A program made the position numbers and the translations under genes. Below are positions 26,777 to 35,992 of a DNA stretch of 64,000 bases, piece by piece; position 1 is the first letter of the stretch; every line of letters begins with the position of its first letter. This DNA comes from Anaerohabitans sp964387285 (lineage in GTDB: Bacteria; Zhuqueibacterota; Zhuqueibacteria; Residuimicrobiales; Residuimicrobiaceae). The stretch spans positions 1 through 64,000 of the forward strand of contig CAYLWO010000018.1 in NCBI GenBank assembly GCA_964387285.1, written 5' to 3'. The notes under the pieces are model-generated. The model saw only the letters and a program-made list of their open reading frames with translations, did not search any database and was not told the origin of the DNA.

Positions 26777-28624
26777 TTAATTCAACAGCGTCATCTGATG
26801 CGTCACAACCATCCCATCGACGGTCAGCCGACACATATAGGTCCCGGTTGCGACCGGGCATTGCGCATTATCGCGTCCATCCCAACGAACCTGCTGATGG
26901 CCGCTCAACAAACGATTTTCAACCAGCGTCCTCACTTCTCTGCCTAAAACATTCACCACCTTTACAGTGACCATCGCCAATCTGTCCAAAGAAAAATGAA
27001 TGATGGTTTGTGAATTAAAAGGATTGGGATAATTGCCGTGCAGACACGACGTCAGCGGCATGACTACACGAGAAGCAACGCCGCTTGCGCTGCCTTCGGT
27101 AATGTCAAGAATCTGATTTACCGGGACGTTAACGAATCGGTCCTTCACGCCGCTGGGCCAATGAATGATCACCGAATCGACGACCGTATCCTGGCCAAAG
27201 CCAAAATGCTGCGTCAGCGGGCCCATACTGTTATATCCATGGCCGCCTTGCACCTCGCGAATCTGCAGCGGATGATTGGCGGATACGCAACGAACGCGCG
27301 CGCCGATGGCGGAACGATTGCTTTTTACCCCTGTTAACCGAAATTCCAGCCAGTTGTTTTGATTGCCGATCAGATTCTCGAAAAGCAGATCCATGCTGCC
27401 GCCCAAAGAAGGTTCAATCAGCGATGGACCGATGCCGATGTACAAATCCAAATCACCGTCGTTATCGACATCGCCAAAGGTGCCGGCATAATGGGTCTGG
27501 CCCTGATCGGCCAATTCCGTGCCCTGACCGACTTCGACAAAGCCGGCAGCGCCATCGTTGCGATACAGACGGTTTTCCGATCCTTGATTATATTTGCCGC
27601 CCATTGAAATCACAGCCAAATCCAGATCACCGTCATTATCATAGTCTCCCCAGGTCGCAGTGGCGGATTTATCCGGGCTCCATCCTGTGGGGTCGAGATT
27701 GCTGACATGCAATTCTTTGGCGACGTCAGGCCAGGCCACGCCGTCGCCGTCGTTGCGATAGAGCCGGTTCATTTTTTCGTCATCGCAGTTGTAGAGGTCC
27801 AGACGGCCGTCATTGTTATAGTCGCCCCAGGAGCCGCTGCGCGAACTGCCGACAACGCCAACGGCGCTGATTTTGGCGACCTCAGTGATGTTGACAAACC
27901 TGTCTCCATCATTACGGAGAAGCACATCCCCGGATCTATGCCCCGCTCCGAAAAAATCCTGATCACCATCATTATCAATATCAGCCCAGGCCACGCCGCA
28001 ATACCCACTGGGGACATTCGCCTGCATCTGATCCGCAACATTGACAAATTTTTTCCCACCCTGATTCTTCCACAACCAGATGCCGGAGCCTTCGCCGGCT
28101 ATGATGTGACTTCCCACCAGAATATCCACCCAGCCGTCGTTGTCATAATCCGCCAAACCACAGGCAAGGGTAAATTTTGAACCGGTATAAGAGATGCCCA
28201 TGCTTTCCGCGACCTCGATAAAAACTCCGCTGCCCGTGTTGTGAAAAAGAAAATCCCTGGAGTATGTTTGCACTGTTGAATAAGCGTCGATCCAACCGTC
28301 ATTGTCGAAATCGGCAAAACGGCACTCGGCGTCCAATATGGATGTGGTGTCAAGTTTAAAGGATTGCAGGCTTGCATTGATCACGCCATTGCTTTGCAGA
28401 AGGTATTTTCCGGGAAAAAGATCAAGCCAGCCGTCATTATTGACATCCACCATGGCAGCGGCATCTGCCATGACGGGTATAGGATCAACATTGAGTTCAA
28501 GTCCGACAGAACGGAACAGTTGGCTCTCTTGCGAAAAAGCTGCATGCAGGCCCATACCAGCAAGCAAGAGCAGTAGGAAAGACAGAGAGCTGTGTAAATT
28601 GGGCTGAAAGGCAAAACAACGCAT
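26777..28624 (-). CDS. FG-GAP/VCBS repeat protein with ASPIC-UnbV domain and T9SS tail (tandem paralogue 3)
   Basis: 615 aa and first in transcription order, facing the long AT-rich region at 28.6-29.2 kb. Signal peptide, FG-GAP loops (DVNNDGWLD, DFDNDGWID, DYDNDGWVD, DIDNDGDQD, DYNNDGRLD, DYDNDGDLD, DVDNDGDLD), ASPIC/UnbV domain and T9SS tail ending QMTLLN. It agrees with paralogue 1 in the middle (SGDVLLRNDG, NCDDEKMNRLYRNDGD, GTELADQGQ) but with paralogue 2 at the C-terminus, which suggests past exchange between copies. GGGAG lies 7 nt before ATG. ASPIC/UnbV proteins are often called CRTAC1-like; no binding partner is known for this group. Confidence 0.9.
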   Translation of the reverse strand: MRCFAFQPNLHSSLSFLLLLLAGMGLHAAFSQESQLFRSVGLELNVDPIPVMADAAAMVDVNNDGWLDLFPGKYLLQSNGVINASLQSFKLDTTSILDAECRFADFDNDGWIDAYSTVQTYSRDFLFHNTGSGVFIEVAESMGISYTGSKFTLACGLADYDNDGWVDILVGSHIIAGEGSGIWLWKNQGGKKFVNVADQMQANVPSGYCGVAWADIDNDGDQDFFGAGHRSGDVLLRNDGDRFVNITEVAKISAVGVVGSSRSGSWGDYNNDGRLDLYNCDDEKMNRLYRNDGDGVAWPDVAKELHVSNLDPTGWSPDKSATATWGDYDNDGDLDLAVISMGGKYNQGSENRLYRNDGAAGFVEVGQGTELADQGQTHYAGTFGDVDNDGDLDLYIGIGPSLIEPSLGGSMDLLFENLIGNQNNWLEFRLTGVKSNRSAIGARVRCVSANHPLQIREVQGGHGYNSMGPLTQHFGFGQDTVVDSVIIHWPSGVKDRFVNVPVNQILDITEGSASGVASRVVMPLTSCLHGNYPNPFNSQTIIHFSLDRLAMVTVKVVNVLGREVRTLVENRLLSGHQQVRWDGRDNAQCPVATGTYMCRLTVDGMVVTHQMTLLN

Positions 28625-29156
28625 GGCAAATCTCCCAAAAAAATTATTGAATAACTATTCATGATTTATGAATAGGCGAACAAAACAGAGAATCAATAAT
28701 TGGTTATATAAGACAGGTAAAGAGTTGAGCTATTTTGTTGACAAAGAAATGGGAAAATTACTGTCAGCGTTGACGCATGACATACTACATCGATAACAAA
28801 TTGATTTTTTACTAGTTAAATCATTAATTGCTGTTATTAGCTGACTTACGAAAAAAGATAATGTAGTATAACTGTTTGAAAACTTGTTAATTGTCAGTTT
28901 ATAATTACACAAATTTTACAAAAATGTCAAGTTATTTTTTAGATATATTGATCAATTGTATACACAAAAATAGGTAACAATAATTTCGTGTGAGATCAAT
29001 CTGCATCTTAGTTGAAAGACTTTGTTCGGAGTAATCTCTAAAGAGAATCATATTGCGAACTTTTTCTTTGTTTTTAATTAAATTTAGCCTATTTTTTCTA
29101 ACTGTTCCTGGCGTGCACAAAATTCGGCTTTACTGTTCAGAAGAGGGCCACCTATT
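28625..29156. other. AT-rich divergent intergenic region with a candidate plus-strand promoter
   Basis: No coding frame of merit. It separates the minus-strand FG-GAP cluster from the plus-strand symporter operon, so it must hold promoters for both. The best plus-strand candidate is TTGAAA (28876-28881), an 18-nt spacer and TATAAT (28900-28905), about 250 nt before the symporter start. No convincing minus-strand promoter was found. Confidence 0.45.
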
Positions 29157-30632
29157 TTGAAAAATAGTATTGATTGGATCGTCATTGCCGGTTATTTGCT
29201 TGGTATGCTTGCTGTCGGTTTTTATTATAAACGTAAAATAAAATCGGTCGACGACTATATGCTGGGCAGTCGTAAAATGAAACCCTGGAGCGTCGGGCTG
29301 TCGCTATTCGCCACGCTGTTCAGCGCCATAACCTATCTGGCCATGCCCGGAGAGATGATCAAGCATGGGCCGATGATGTGGAGCAAGATCGCCTGTTTAC
29401 CGTTTGTTTATATGGCAGTGGGCTGGTTTTTGATTCCATTTATCATGAAGCTGCGGGTATCGAGTGCGTACGAGTTGCTGGAAGTGCGCCTTGGCGTAAA
29501 AATTCGTACCTTGGCTTCGCTCTTTTTTCTTACCATGCGTTTTATCTGGATGGCGGTCATCATTTACATGGTAGCTCAAAAAGTCATCATCCCGGTCATG
29601 GGGTGGCCGGAAGAGACGGCGTTCTGGATCAGTGTTGCGTTGGGTGTGTTGACCATTGTTTATACTTCGCTGGGTGGCCTCCAGGGTGTCGTCGTAACGG
29701 ATGTTGTGCAAAGTTTTATCATTTTTGGCGGAACCATCCTGGCCATTGTCATCATTACGGGTCATTTGGGCAGCGTGCAATCGCTCGTGCCGGGAGAATG
29801 GCCGCAACACTGGGAAAAATGGACGTTTTTCGATGCCAAGGCCAGAGTGAGTTTTATGACCATGATTATCACTGTTTTTGGGCAATATGTCTGTACGGCC
29901 GGCTCGGATCAGATGTCAATCCAGCGTTATCTGGCTACACGCGATACTTATGCGGCGCGCCGTGCTTTTCTTACCTCGCTGATCGCCAATGGAGTTGTCT
30001 ACCTCGTTCTGGCGGTCCTGGGAATTGCGTTACTATCCTATTATCAGGCCCATCCGGAATTCATCATGGCCGGTGAATCTTTGACGAGCGCGGCAGATTC
30101 GCTGCTGCCCTATTTTATCGTCCATGATCTTCCGGCCGGAATATCCGGCCTGGTTTTCTCCGGACTGCTGGCGGCCGCGATGTCCAGCCTTTCTTCCGGA
30201 ATAAACTCCTCCAGTCATGTGGTGATCAACGATTTCATTCTCCGTTTCAAGAAGCAAAAACCTTCTCAGGAATCACAGGTTAAATGGGCGCGGAACATTT
30301 CTTTTCTAATCGGCTTTACGACCATTCTGCTCAGTCTGCTTATGGATCAGGTGCAGGGCAATTTAATTGAAATCACTTTCAAAACCGTCAATCTGCTGAC
30401 CGCGCCGCTTTTTGTGCCTTTTTTTATGGCTCTGTTTGTCAAACGTGCTCGTGAAAATGCCGTGTTAATCGGCACCGTTGTCAGCGTCATCACAGCGATC
30501 GCTATCGGTTTTGCATCCGAGCTTTTTCATGTGCAAATTTCTTTTCTCTGGATCATACCGGGCTCATTTACTGCAGGCGTTGTTTCCAGTTATCTGCTTT
30601 GCTTTTTGTTGCCAAAACCAGTCGAGCTCTAG
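29157..30632 (+). CDS. sodium:solute symporter family protein (SSS/SLC5)
   Basis: 491 aa with about 13 membrane helices. SSS signatures are DDYMLGSRKMKPWSVGLSLFATLFSAITYLAMPGE, SSAYELLEVRLG, YTSLGGLQGVVVTD, SDQMSIQRYLATRD and SGLLAAAMSSLSSGINSSSHV. It resembles the solute carriers that sit next to glycan- or acid-degrading enzymes. The start is a TTG (29157), with GAGGG about 9 nt upstream and no earlier ATG in frame. The FAD oxidoreductase gene begins 26 nt after its stop, so the two likely act on the same imported compound or its source. Confidence 0.88.
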   Translation: MKNSIDWIVIAGYLLGMLAVGFYYKRKIKSVDDYMLGSRKMKPWSVGLSLFATLFSAITYLAMPGEMIKHGPMMWSKIACLPFVYMAVGWFLIPFIMKLRVSSAYELLEVRLGVKIRTLASLFFLTMRFIWMAVIIYMVAQKVIIPVMGWPEETAFWISVALGVLTIVYTSLGGLQGVVVTDVVQSFIIFGGTILAIVIITGHLGSVQSLVPGEWPQHWEKWTFFDAKARVSFMTMIITVFGQYVCTAGSDQMSIQRYLATRDTYAARRAFLTSLIANGVVYLVLAVLGIALLSYYQAHPEFIMAGESLTSAADSLLPYFIVHDLPAGISGLVFSGLLAAAMSSLSSGINSSSHVVINDFILRFKKQKPSQESQVKWARNISFLIGFTTILLSLLMDQVQGNLIEITFKTVNLLTAPLFVPFFMALFVKRARENAVLIGTVVSVITAIAIGFASELFHVQISFLWIIPGSFTAGVVSSYLLCFLLPKPVEL

Positions 30633-30658
30633 AACACGGAGAAGACAAGGTACAGAAA

Positions 30659-32938
30659 ATGGCAATCGATTCGTGTAAAGCCGATACTCGAAATACTCTG
30701 CGAAAAATCTCTACGGTTTACGACCTGGTGGTCTGCGGCGGCGGTCTGGCCGGCGTGTGTGCAGCCGTCGCTGCCAGTCGTTTGCAGCTTAAAACCGCGT
30801 TGGTTCAGGATCGACCGGTGCTCGGCGGCAACAGCAGCAGTGAAATTCGCGTTCCTCTGGCCGGCGCAGCCAACGGCAATCCCTGGGCCAGAGAGAGCGG
30901 TATTATTGAAGAACTTTTACTCACCGAACGCTTTGGCAATTTCACCAGCCGTCGCGAAAGCATGATCAACGACGTCTGGGATCTTGTGCTGTATGACGCC
31001 TGCCGCAGGGAAAAAAATCTTTGTCTTTATCTTGATACCAGCATTCGTCAGGTTGCCAAAGAAGGCAGCAGAGTGATTTCCGTCTTTGCCGTTCAACTGG
31101 CCAGCGAGTGTGAATTTGAAATCAAAGGCAATCTGTTCGTCGATGCCACCGGCGACGGTACGATTGCTTTTCTCGCCGGCGCAGCTTTTCGGATGGGACG
31201 TGAAGCCAAAAACGAATTTAACGAACGATGGGCGCCGGATGTTGCGGATATGGGTATTATGGGCAGCACCATTTTATTCGCTGTGCAGAATGTAGGCAAA
31301 CCGGCGCCTTTTCAGCCGCCGCCATGGGCGGAAAAATATCCGGCAGACAGCATCATTCTAAAAACGAGATTCCATCATCGCCTGCCCGGGCATTGGTGGA
31401 TCGAGGTCGGCTTTCCCTTTCACACCATTCATGACAATGAAAAAATTCGTGATGAATTGATGCGCCACGTCATGGGCGTATGGGATCACCTGAAGAATCA
31501 GGATGATCATGGCCTGGCCCATTACAGCCTGGACTGGATTGGAAAAATTCCCGGCAAAAGGGAAAGTCGCAGAATCATGGGTGATTATATCCTCACCGGC
31601 AACGATATCATGCAGGGACGGATTTTCAGCGATGCGGTTGCGCACGGTGGTTGGTATTTCGACCTGCATACGCCAGGCGGAATTTTAGCCAAGGGAGAAT
31701 TCCCGGAACCAACCTATGGCGATGCCTCATTGGTCGATCTTTGCCAGGTTCCGGTTTACTCGATCCCCCTGCGTTGTTTGTATGCACAGAACATCGATAA
31801 TCTGTTTCTCGCCGGCCGGGATATTTCCGTAACGCATACGGCCCTGGGGAGTGTGCGTCTTATGGCAACCTGTGCTGCCATGGGACAAGCGGTAGGCACA
31901 TGCGCCTGGCTGTGCAAAACCCTCGATATTTTGCCCAGACAGGCCTATCCTGAAAAAATCACACTGCTGCAGCAACAGCTGCTCAAGGATGATCATTATG
32001 TGCCGGGAGTAAAAAACAACGATCCTGCTGATCTGGCGCAGAGAGCCCGGGTCACGGCTACCAGTTCCTCACCTCTGTTATTTCCGGAACCGACTGTGCC
32101 GCACCGGTTAGATCTTCCCCTGGGAATTCTATTCCCGGTGGCCGGCGATTGTTTGGAAAACATCAGCCTGATGATGGAAGCAGAGCAGGATACGCAAATC
32201 ACGGTCCATTTACGGAAAACAGATCGGACGTGCGATTTTACAGATGAAACGGATGTATCCCTGGTCATCGCCGATATTTTTGCCGGAAGTAAGAGATGGG
32301 TGAATTTCAGACCGGCTGTGCAAACCACCCCTAACAGTCTCTATTGGTTGGCCATTGACCGTAATCCCCATGTTATGATTTATGGCAGTGAAGAATGGCC
32401 GCCAACCGGCACCGTTCCATTGCACAAACCGTTCAACAGATGGCACTATTTGAAACCGTCCGTGTCCTGGCAAAATTTACAGCCGGTGCATCAGCACTGG
32501 TGCCCGGTGATGAAAACCGATCCGCTGCAATATCCTTATATACCGGAAAATATTTTGTCAGGCGTCACCCGGCCGGACTATTGGACCAACATCTGGATTT
32601 CTCATCCGGGTCAGCCGCTGCCGCAATCCGTCATTCTGGAATGGAAGTCGGTGATACATTTCACTAGCGTGTATCTCACCTTCGACACCAATCTCAGCCT
32701 CTATCCCAATTTACACATGCCCACCTGGCGTGCGCCCAATGAGACAGTACGGGATTATCGTCTATATTGCACTAAAAACGGCGAATGGCAGGAGCTTGGC
32801 GCTTATCAAAACAATTACCTTCGCCGGCGAGTGCACAGATATGGAGCCATGAAAACCGATAAAATAAAAATTGAAGTGCTGTCCACCTGGGGGGATGTGA
32901 GTGCGCGAATTTACGAAATCAGAGTGTATGATGAATAG
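30659..32938 (+). CDS. FAD-dependent oxidoreductase (FAD_oxidored family) with C-terminal beta-sandwich
   Basis: About 759 aa. The Rossmann FAD-binding motif YDLVVCGGGLAGVCAAVAASR (residues 21-41) is followed by the family hallmark VLGGNSSSEIRVPLAGA (54-70) and FVDATGDGTIAFLAGA. FAD contact LFLAGRDISVTHTALGSVRLMATCAAMGQAVG lies near 385-415. The last ~270 residues are beta-rich and end like a discoidin/F5-8-type sandwich (VYLTFDTNL...IKIEVLSTWG...ARIYEIRVYDE). No signal peptide is visible. The family includes oxidoreductases from sugar- and uronate-degrading loci; the substrate is unknown. ATG 30659 has AAGG 8 nt upstream. It shares an operon with the symporter. Confidence 0.85.
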   Translation: MAIDSCKADTRNTLRKISTVYDLVVCGGGLAGVCAAVAASRLQLKTALVQDRPVLGGNSSSEIRVPLAGAANGNPWARESGIIEELLLTERFGNFTSRRESMINDVWDLVLYDACRREKNLCLYLDTSIRQVAKEGSRVISVFAVQLASECEFEIKGNLFVDATGDGTIAFLAGAAFRMGREAKNEFNERWAPDVADMGIMGSTILFAVQNVGKPAPFQPPPWAEKYPADSIILKTRFHHRLPGHWWIEVGFPFHTIHDNEKIRDELMRHVMGVWDHLKNQDDHGLAHYSLDWIGKIPGKRESRRIMGDYILTGNDIMQGRIFSDAVAHGGWYFDLHTPGGILAKGEFPEPTYGDASLVDLCQVPVYSIPLRCLYAQNIDNLFLAGRDISVTHTALGSVRLMATCAAMGQAVGTCAWLCKTLDILPRQAYPEKITLLQQQLLKDDHYVPGVKNNDPADLAQRARVTATSSSPLLFPEPTVPHRLDLPLGILFPVAGDCLENISLMMEAEQDTQITVHLRKTDRTCDFTDETDVSLVIADIFAGSKRWVNFRPAVQTTPNSLYWLAIDRNPHVMIYGSEEWPPTGTVPLHKPFNRWHYLKPSVSWQNLQPVHQHWCPVMKTDPLQYPYIPENILSGVTRPDYWTNIWISHPGQPLPQSVILEWKSVIHFTSVYLTFDTNLSLYPNLHMPTWRAPNETVRDYRLYCTKNGEWQELGAYQNNYLRRRVHRYGAMKTDKIKIEVLSTWGDVSARIYEIRVYDE

Positions 32939-33002
32939 AGCGTATTTATTGTCGGTTTAAATTTCAAGTTTTTGGTTGGATTTCCTGAAAAAGGCAGCCT
33001 CC

Positions 33003-34036
33003 ATGCATAAAATCAAGCCCTATCTTTACAGCCTGGGGCTCATAATCCTCATGTCCCTGTTCGGCGAACTCTTACACCGCCATTTAGCCCCGACAAACCT
33101 GGTGATGCTTTATCTGCTCGCGGTCTCGGTATCAGCAAGCCTCTGGGGTCGCGGTCCGGCTACCGTGACGGCATTCCTCAGCGTTCTGGTTTTCGATTTC
33201 CTCTTCGTTCCTCCACAATATTCGTTTACCGTGGAACAAACCGAGTATATATTGACCTTCATCGGCCTGCTCAGCGTCGGGCTCTTGATCAGCGAATTTG
33301 CTTCGCGAATGCAAAAAAACGCTATCGCCGCTCAAACCTTGCGTGAATCAGAAAAGTTGCATACAGCCCTGCTCAACTCTATATCGCATGATCTGCGCAC
33401 GCCGCTCGTGGCTATTACCGGTTCCTTGAGCAGTCTGTCGACCAATAGCAAAGCCTATACGGCAGCAGAGAAAAAAAAACTGATCAGTCTGGCTTATGAG
33501 AAATCACTCTTGCTCAATGACTTTGTGGAAGAGCTTCTGGATATGTCCAGAATCGAAGCGGGCGCTCTTCGACTCAATCTACGTTCCTGTGACGTTCGAG
33601 AAATCATTAAAATTGCGATTGGCAGAGTGACGGATAAGCTTGGCCGTCGTGTTATACAACGCCAATTTGACTCGAATTTGTCGGATATTGAAGTCGATAT
33701 GGTGCTGATGGCAAAGGTCATTGCAAATTTACTCGACAACGCCATCAAATTTTCGCCGAACGGTTCGTCGATTATCATTATTGCTAAAGCAACGGACAAA
33801 ACCATTCAAATATCAGTTGCAGATCATGGAATCGGCATACCGCCAAATGAGTTACCCCATGTATTCGACAAATTTTATCAAGTTGCCAGGATGCAGAAAA
33901 AACCAGGCACAGGTCTGGGACTGGCCATCTGTAAAGGAGTTGTAGAAGCTCACAGGGGAAAGATATGGATTGTAAGCCAGTTCGGCCTGGGTACGATCGT
34001 CACGATCGAGCTTGACAAGAAAGCCGAGATGGCAAC
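33003..34036 (+). CDS. KdpD-like sensor histidine kinase lacking the N-terminal Kdp domains (3' end in gap)
   Basis: At least 344 aa, cut at its extreme C-terminus by a scaffold gap. Three to four membrane helices of the DUF4118 domain (~8-95) are followed by HisKA with phospho-acceptor His129 in SISHDLRTPL, then the ATPase boxes VIANLLDNAIKFSP, DHGIGIP, FDKFY and GTGLGLAIC. The KdpD/Usp-like cytoplasmic sensor that precedes DUF4118 in true KdpD is absent. ATG 33003 is preferred because AAGG precedes it. A KdpE-like response-regulator fragment and a potassium transporter gene follow, so it probably controls potassium uptake. Confidence 0.85.
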
Positions 34037-34136
34037 NNNNNNNNNNNNNNNNNNNNNNNNNNNNNNNNNNNNNNNNNNNNNNNNNNNNNNNNNNNNNNNN
34101 NNNNNNNNNNNNNNNNNNNNNNNNNNNNNNNNNNNN
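34037..34136. other. scaffold gap (100 N)
   Basis: Exactly 100 N, the conventional unknown-length gap. The 8-mer ATGGCAAC occurs on both edges (ends at 34036 and begins at 34137). The missing part should hold the end of the kinase gene and roughly 180 codons of the response regulator, so the true gap is probably longer than 100 bases. Confidence 0.95.
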
Positions 34137-34287
34137 ATGGCAACGCGATGCCGGCTATGAGGGCATGGAACATTTATTGCGCGTGACCATCAGCAATCTG
34201 CGTAATAAATTAGAGCCCACCTCGGAATGCAATTCCTATATTCTCACCGAACCGGGCATCGGGTATCGTTTTGATCTGCAAGAATAA
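34137..34287 (+). CDS. 3' fragment of a KdpE-like OmpR-family response regulator
   Basis: About 49 codons remain: LLRVTISNLRNKLEP followed by YILTEPGIGYRFDLQE. This is the end of an OmpR/PhoB winged-helix DNA-binding domain with the KdpE-style tail. The receiver domain and start are lost in the gap. It lies between the KdpD-like kinase and the potassium transporter gene and is presumably the kinase's partner. Confidence 0.8.
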
Positions 34288-34464
34288 AAGAATTGCCCTG
34301 CAAATCTCCTTGTACGGATAATAGCTGTCTTTCGCCGCACAGACCCCTCTTTTTGACTTTTTTTTGACTTGTGGCTTGCTTTTGCAATGGCCATATTGTT
34401 GCCAATTTTGGGCGGACAACCGGTCCGTCGGTTGCTGAATTTTGGTATACGGCAAATTTTAATT

Positions 34465-35814
34465 ATGAGAAAAAAAAGCACCAGCGAATTCTTTGAGCTG
34501 CATCCTCTGCGAATATTGGTATTTGGATATCTTTTTTTTACCCTGCTCTTTACCGTATTGCTCATGTTGCCGATTTCCTCGGCCAGGCAGACTTCGCAAT
34601 CCTTCGTAGATGCCCTTTTCATGTCGTCATCGGGCATCAGCACCACCGGGTTAGCAACCGTCGACGTCAGTTCTTTTTACTCTCTTTTCGGTCAGAACGT
34701 ACTGATGCTCGATTTTCAAATCGGCGGCATCGGTTATATGGTTTTCTTTGTGTTGCTTTTTTCGCTTATCCGCCAGAGACTTTCCATCAAGCAAAAACAG
34801 ATTGGCGAGGAATCCATGGCCGGCGCCGCCATCGGCATTACCAACTCTTTTTTCTCCAAAGTTATTGTATTCACACTTGTCTTTGAAATCATGGGCGCTA
34901 TTTTACTCTGTATTTGTTTCTATGACGGTCATTCGATCTTGCGTACGTTCTATCACGGTCTATTTCACGCCATCTCTGCATTTTGCACAGCCGGTTTCTC
35001 GACTTTTTCCGACAGTCTGATGCAATACAAATACAGCATACCTGTAAACCTGACCATTAATGTGCTGTCGCTGGCCGGCGGCATCGGTTTCACCGTTATG
35101 GATGATTTGGCAACTTTTCTGCGCAGCCGACGCAAAAAAAACTATAGGAAAAAAATAACTTTACACAGTCATCTTTCTCTTCTGCTGACGGCCTTGATCA
35201 TCAGTAGTGCGACCTTGCTCGTGATGATAACGGGAGAATGGGGAACAGAATCATGGCCGCGTCGAATACTATTGTCGAGTTTTCAGGTGATCTCGGCATC
35301 TACGACCGACGGATTTAATTCAATCGATATCAGTCTTTTGCCGACAGCCTCGCTTTTTGTCATCATGATCCTGATGTTCGTCGGCGCTTCTCCCGGCAGT
35401 ACGGGCGGCGGGATTAAAACCACAACCCTGGGCATCGTGCTGCTGGCGACCAGAGCGCAACTTTTGGGAAAGCAGGAGTGCAATGTCTTCGGCCGCAGAA
35501 TTTCAATAGAGAATATTTCCAAATCATGCGCCATACTCATATTATCCCTGATGCTCTTTCTTTTCGTCGGTTTTTTGTTAAGTTTGACGGAAAAAGGGAG
35601 TTTCATGCAAATATGTTTTGAATGCGCTTCGGCATTGGGCAATACGGGGTTGTCCATGGGGATTACAGCAAATCTTTCAGAATTCGCCAAAATAATTCTT
35701 AGTATAACCATGTTTATCGGGCGCGTCGGACCGCTGACAATCGGCATGGCCATGGTAACGCGACAAAAGGAGGCAAAAATTCGCTTTCCGGCAGAGGAGG
35801 TTTATGTTGGATAG
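34465..35814 (+). CDS. KtrB/TrkH-type potassium uptake protein, membrane subunit
   Basis: About 449 aa, the usual KtrB length. Four M1-P-M2 repeats are visible with selectivity-filter regions SSGISTTGLATVD, SAFCTAGFSTFSD, ISASTTDGFNSID and SALGNTGLSMG. Other landmarks are PGSTGGGIKTTT and IGRVGPLTIGMAM. It moves K+ (probably with Na+) across the inner membrane and normally needs a KtrA/TrkA gating ring, for which no gene follows. ATG 34465 gives the normal N-terminus, though without a clear Shine-Dalgarno; an in-frame ATG at 34387 would add a hydrophobic leader. Position after a KdpD/KdpE-like pair suggests regulation by that system. Confidence 0.88.
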   Translation: MRKKSTSEFFELHPLRILVFGYLFFTLLFTVLLMLPISSARQTSQSFVDALFMSSSGISTTGLATVDVSSFYSLFGQNVLMLDFQIGGIGYMVFFVLLFSLIRQRLSIKQKQIGEESMAGAAIGITNSFFSKVIVFTLVFEIMGAILLCICFYDGHSILRTFYHGLFHAISAFCTAGFSTFSDSLMQYKYSIPVNLTINVLSLAGGIGFTVMDDLATFLRSRRKKNYRKKITLHSHLSLLLTALIISSATLLVMITGEWGTESWPRRILLSSFQVISASTTDGFNSIDISLLPTASLFVIMILMFVGASPGSTGGGIKTTTLGIVLLATRAQLLGKQECNVFGRRISIENISKSCAILILSLMLFLFVGFLLSLTEKGSFMQICFECASALGNTGLSMGITANLSEFAKIILSITMFIGRVGPLTIGMAMVTRQKEAKIRFPAEEVYVG

Positions 35815-35992
35815 CAATGGGATTTATGTGAGTGACCAAGCTGATGCAGGTTGCCAGGCGGAGAGTATCGTTCAAAAAAGCAGCAACAAGGATTTTTTTC
35901 GCAATCAGGCCATGATTGCGGTGGGGAAATACCAGAGACAAAACAGCGGCCATCACACATGCAACAGCATAATCGCAAACGCCAGGCAATAA
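35804..35992 (+). CDS. possible small ORF overlapping the end of the potassium transporter gene
   Basis: A 62-codon frame whose ATG has a strong GAGGAGG 3-4 nt upstream and overlaps the transporter stop by 11 nt. This arrangement often marks a coupled gene. The product (MLDSNGIYVSDQADAG...) resembles nothing I know and is not a KtrA start. Its 3' end overlaps the convergent membrane-protein gene by 40 nt. It may be a degenerate remnant or chance. Confidence 0.25.
   Translation: MLDSNGIYVSDQADAGCQAESIVQKSSNKDFFRNQAMIAVGKYQRQNSGHHTCNSIIANARQ

Noticed and set aside
22936..28624. The three repeated blocks as a CRISPR array or tandem DNA repeat
   Set aside because: The periodicity is that of whole 1.8-kb coding genes with divergent copies and proper start sites, not short direct repeats with spacers.
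29378..30076. Long overlapping frame on the plus strand within the symporter gene
   Set aside because: It is a shadow of the symporter in another frame, with no family resemblance and unlikely composition.
34029..34144. The ATGGCAAC duplication around the gap as a transposon target-site duplication
   Set aside because: The sequence between is unknown N, the flanking genes are parts of a normal kinase/regulator pair, and 8-mers repeat by chance at contig ends.
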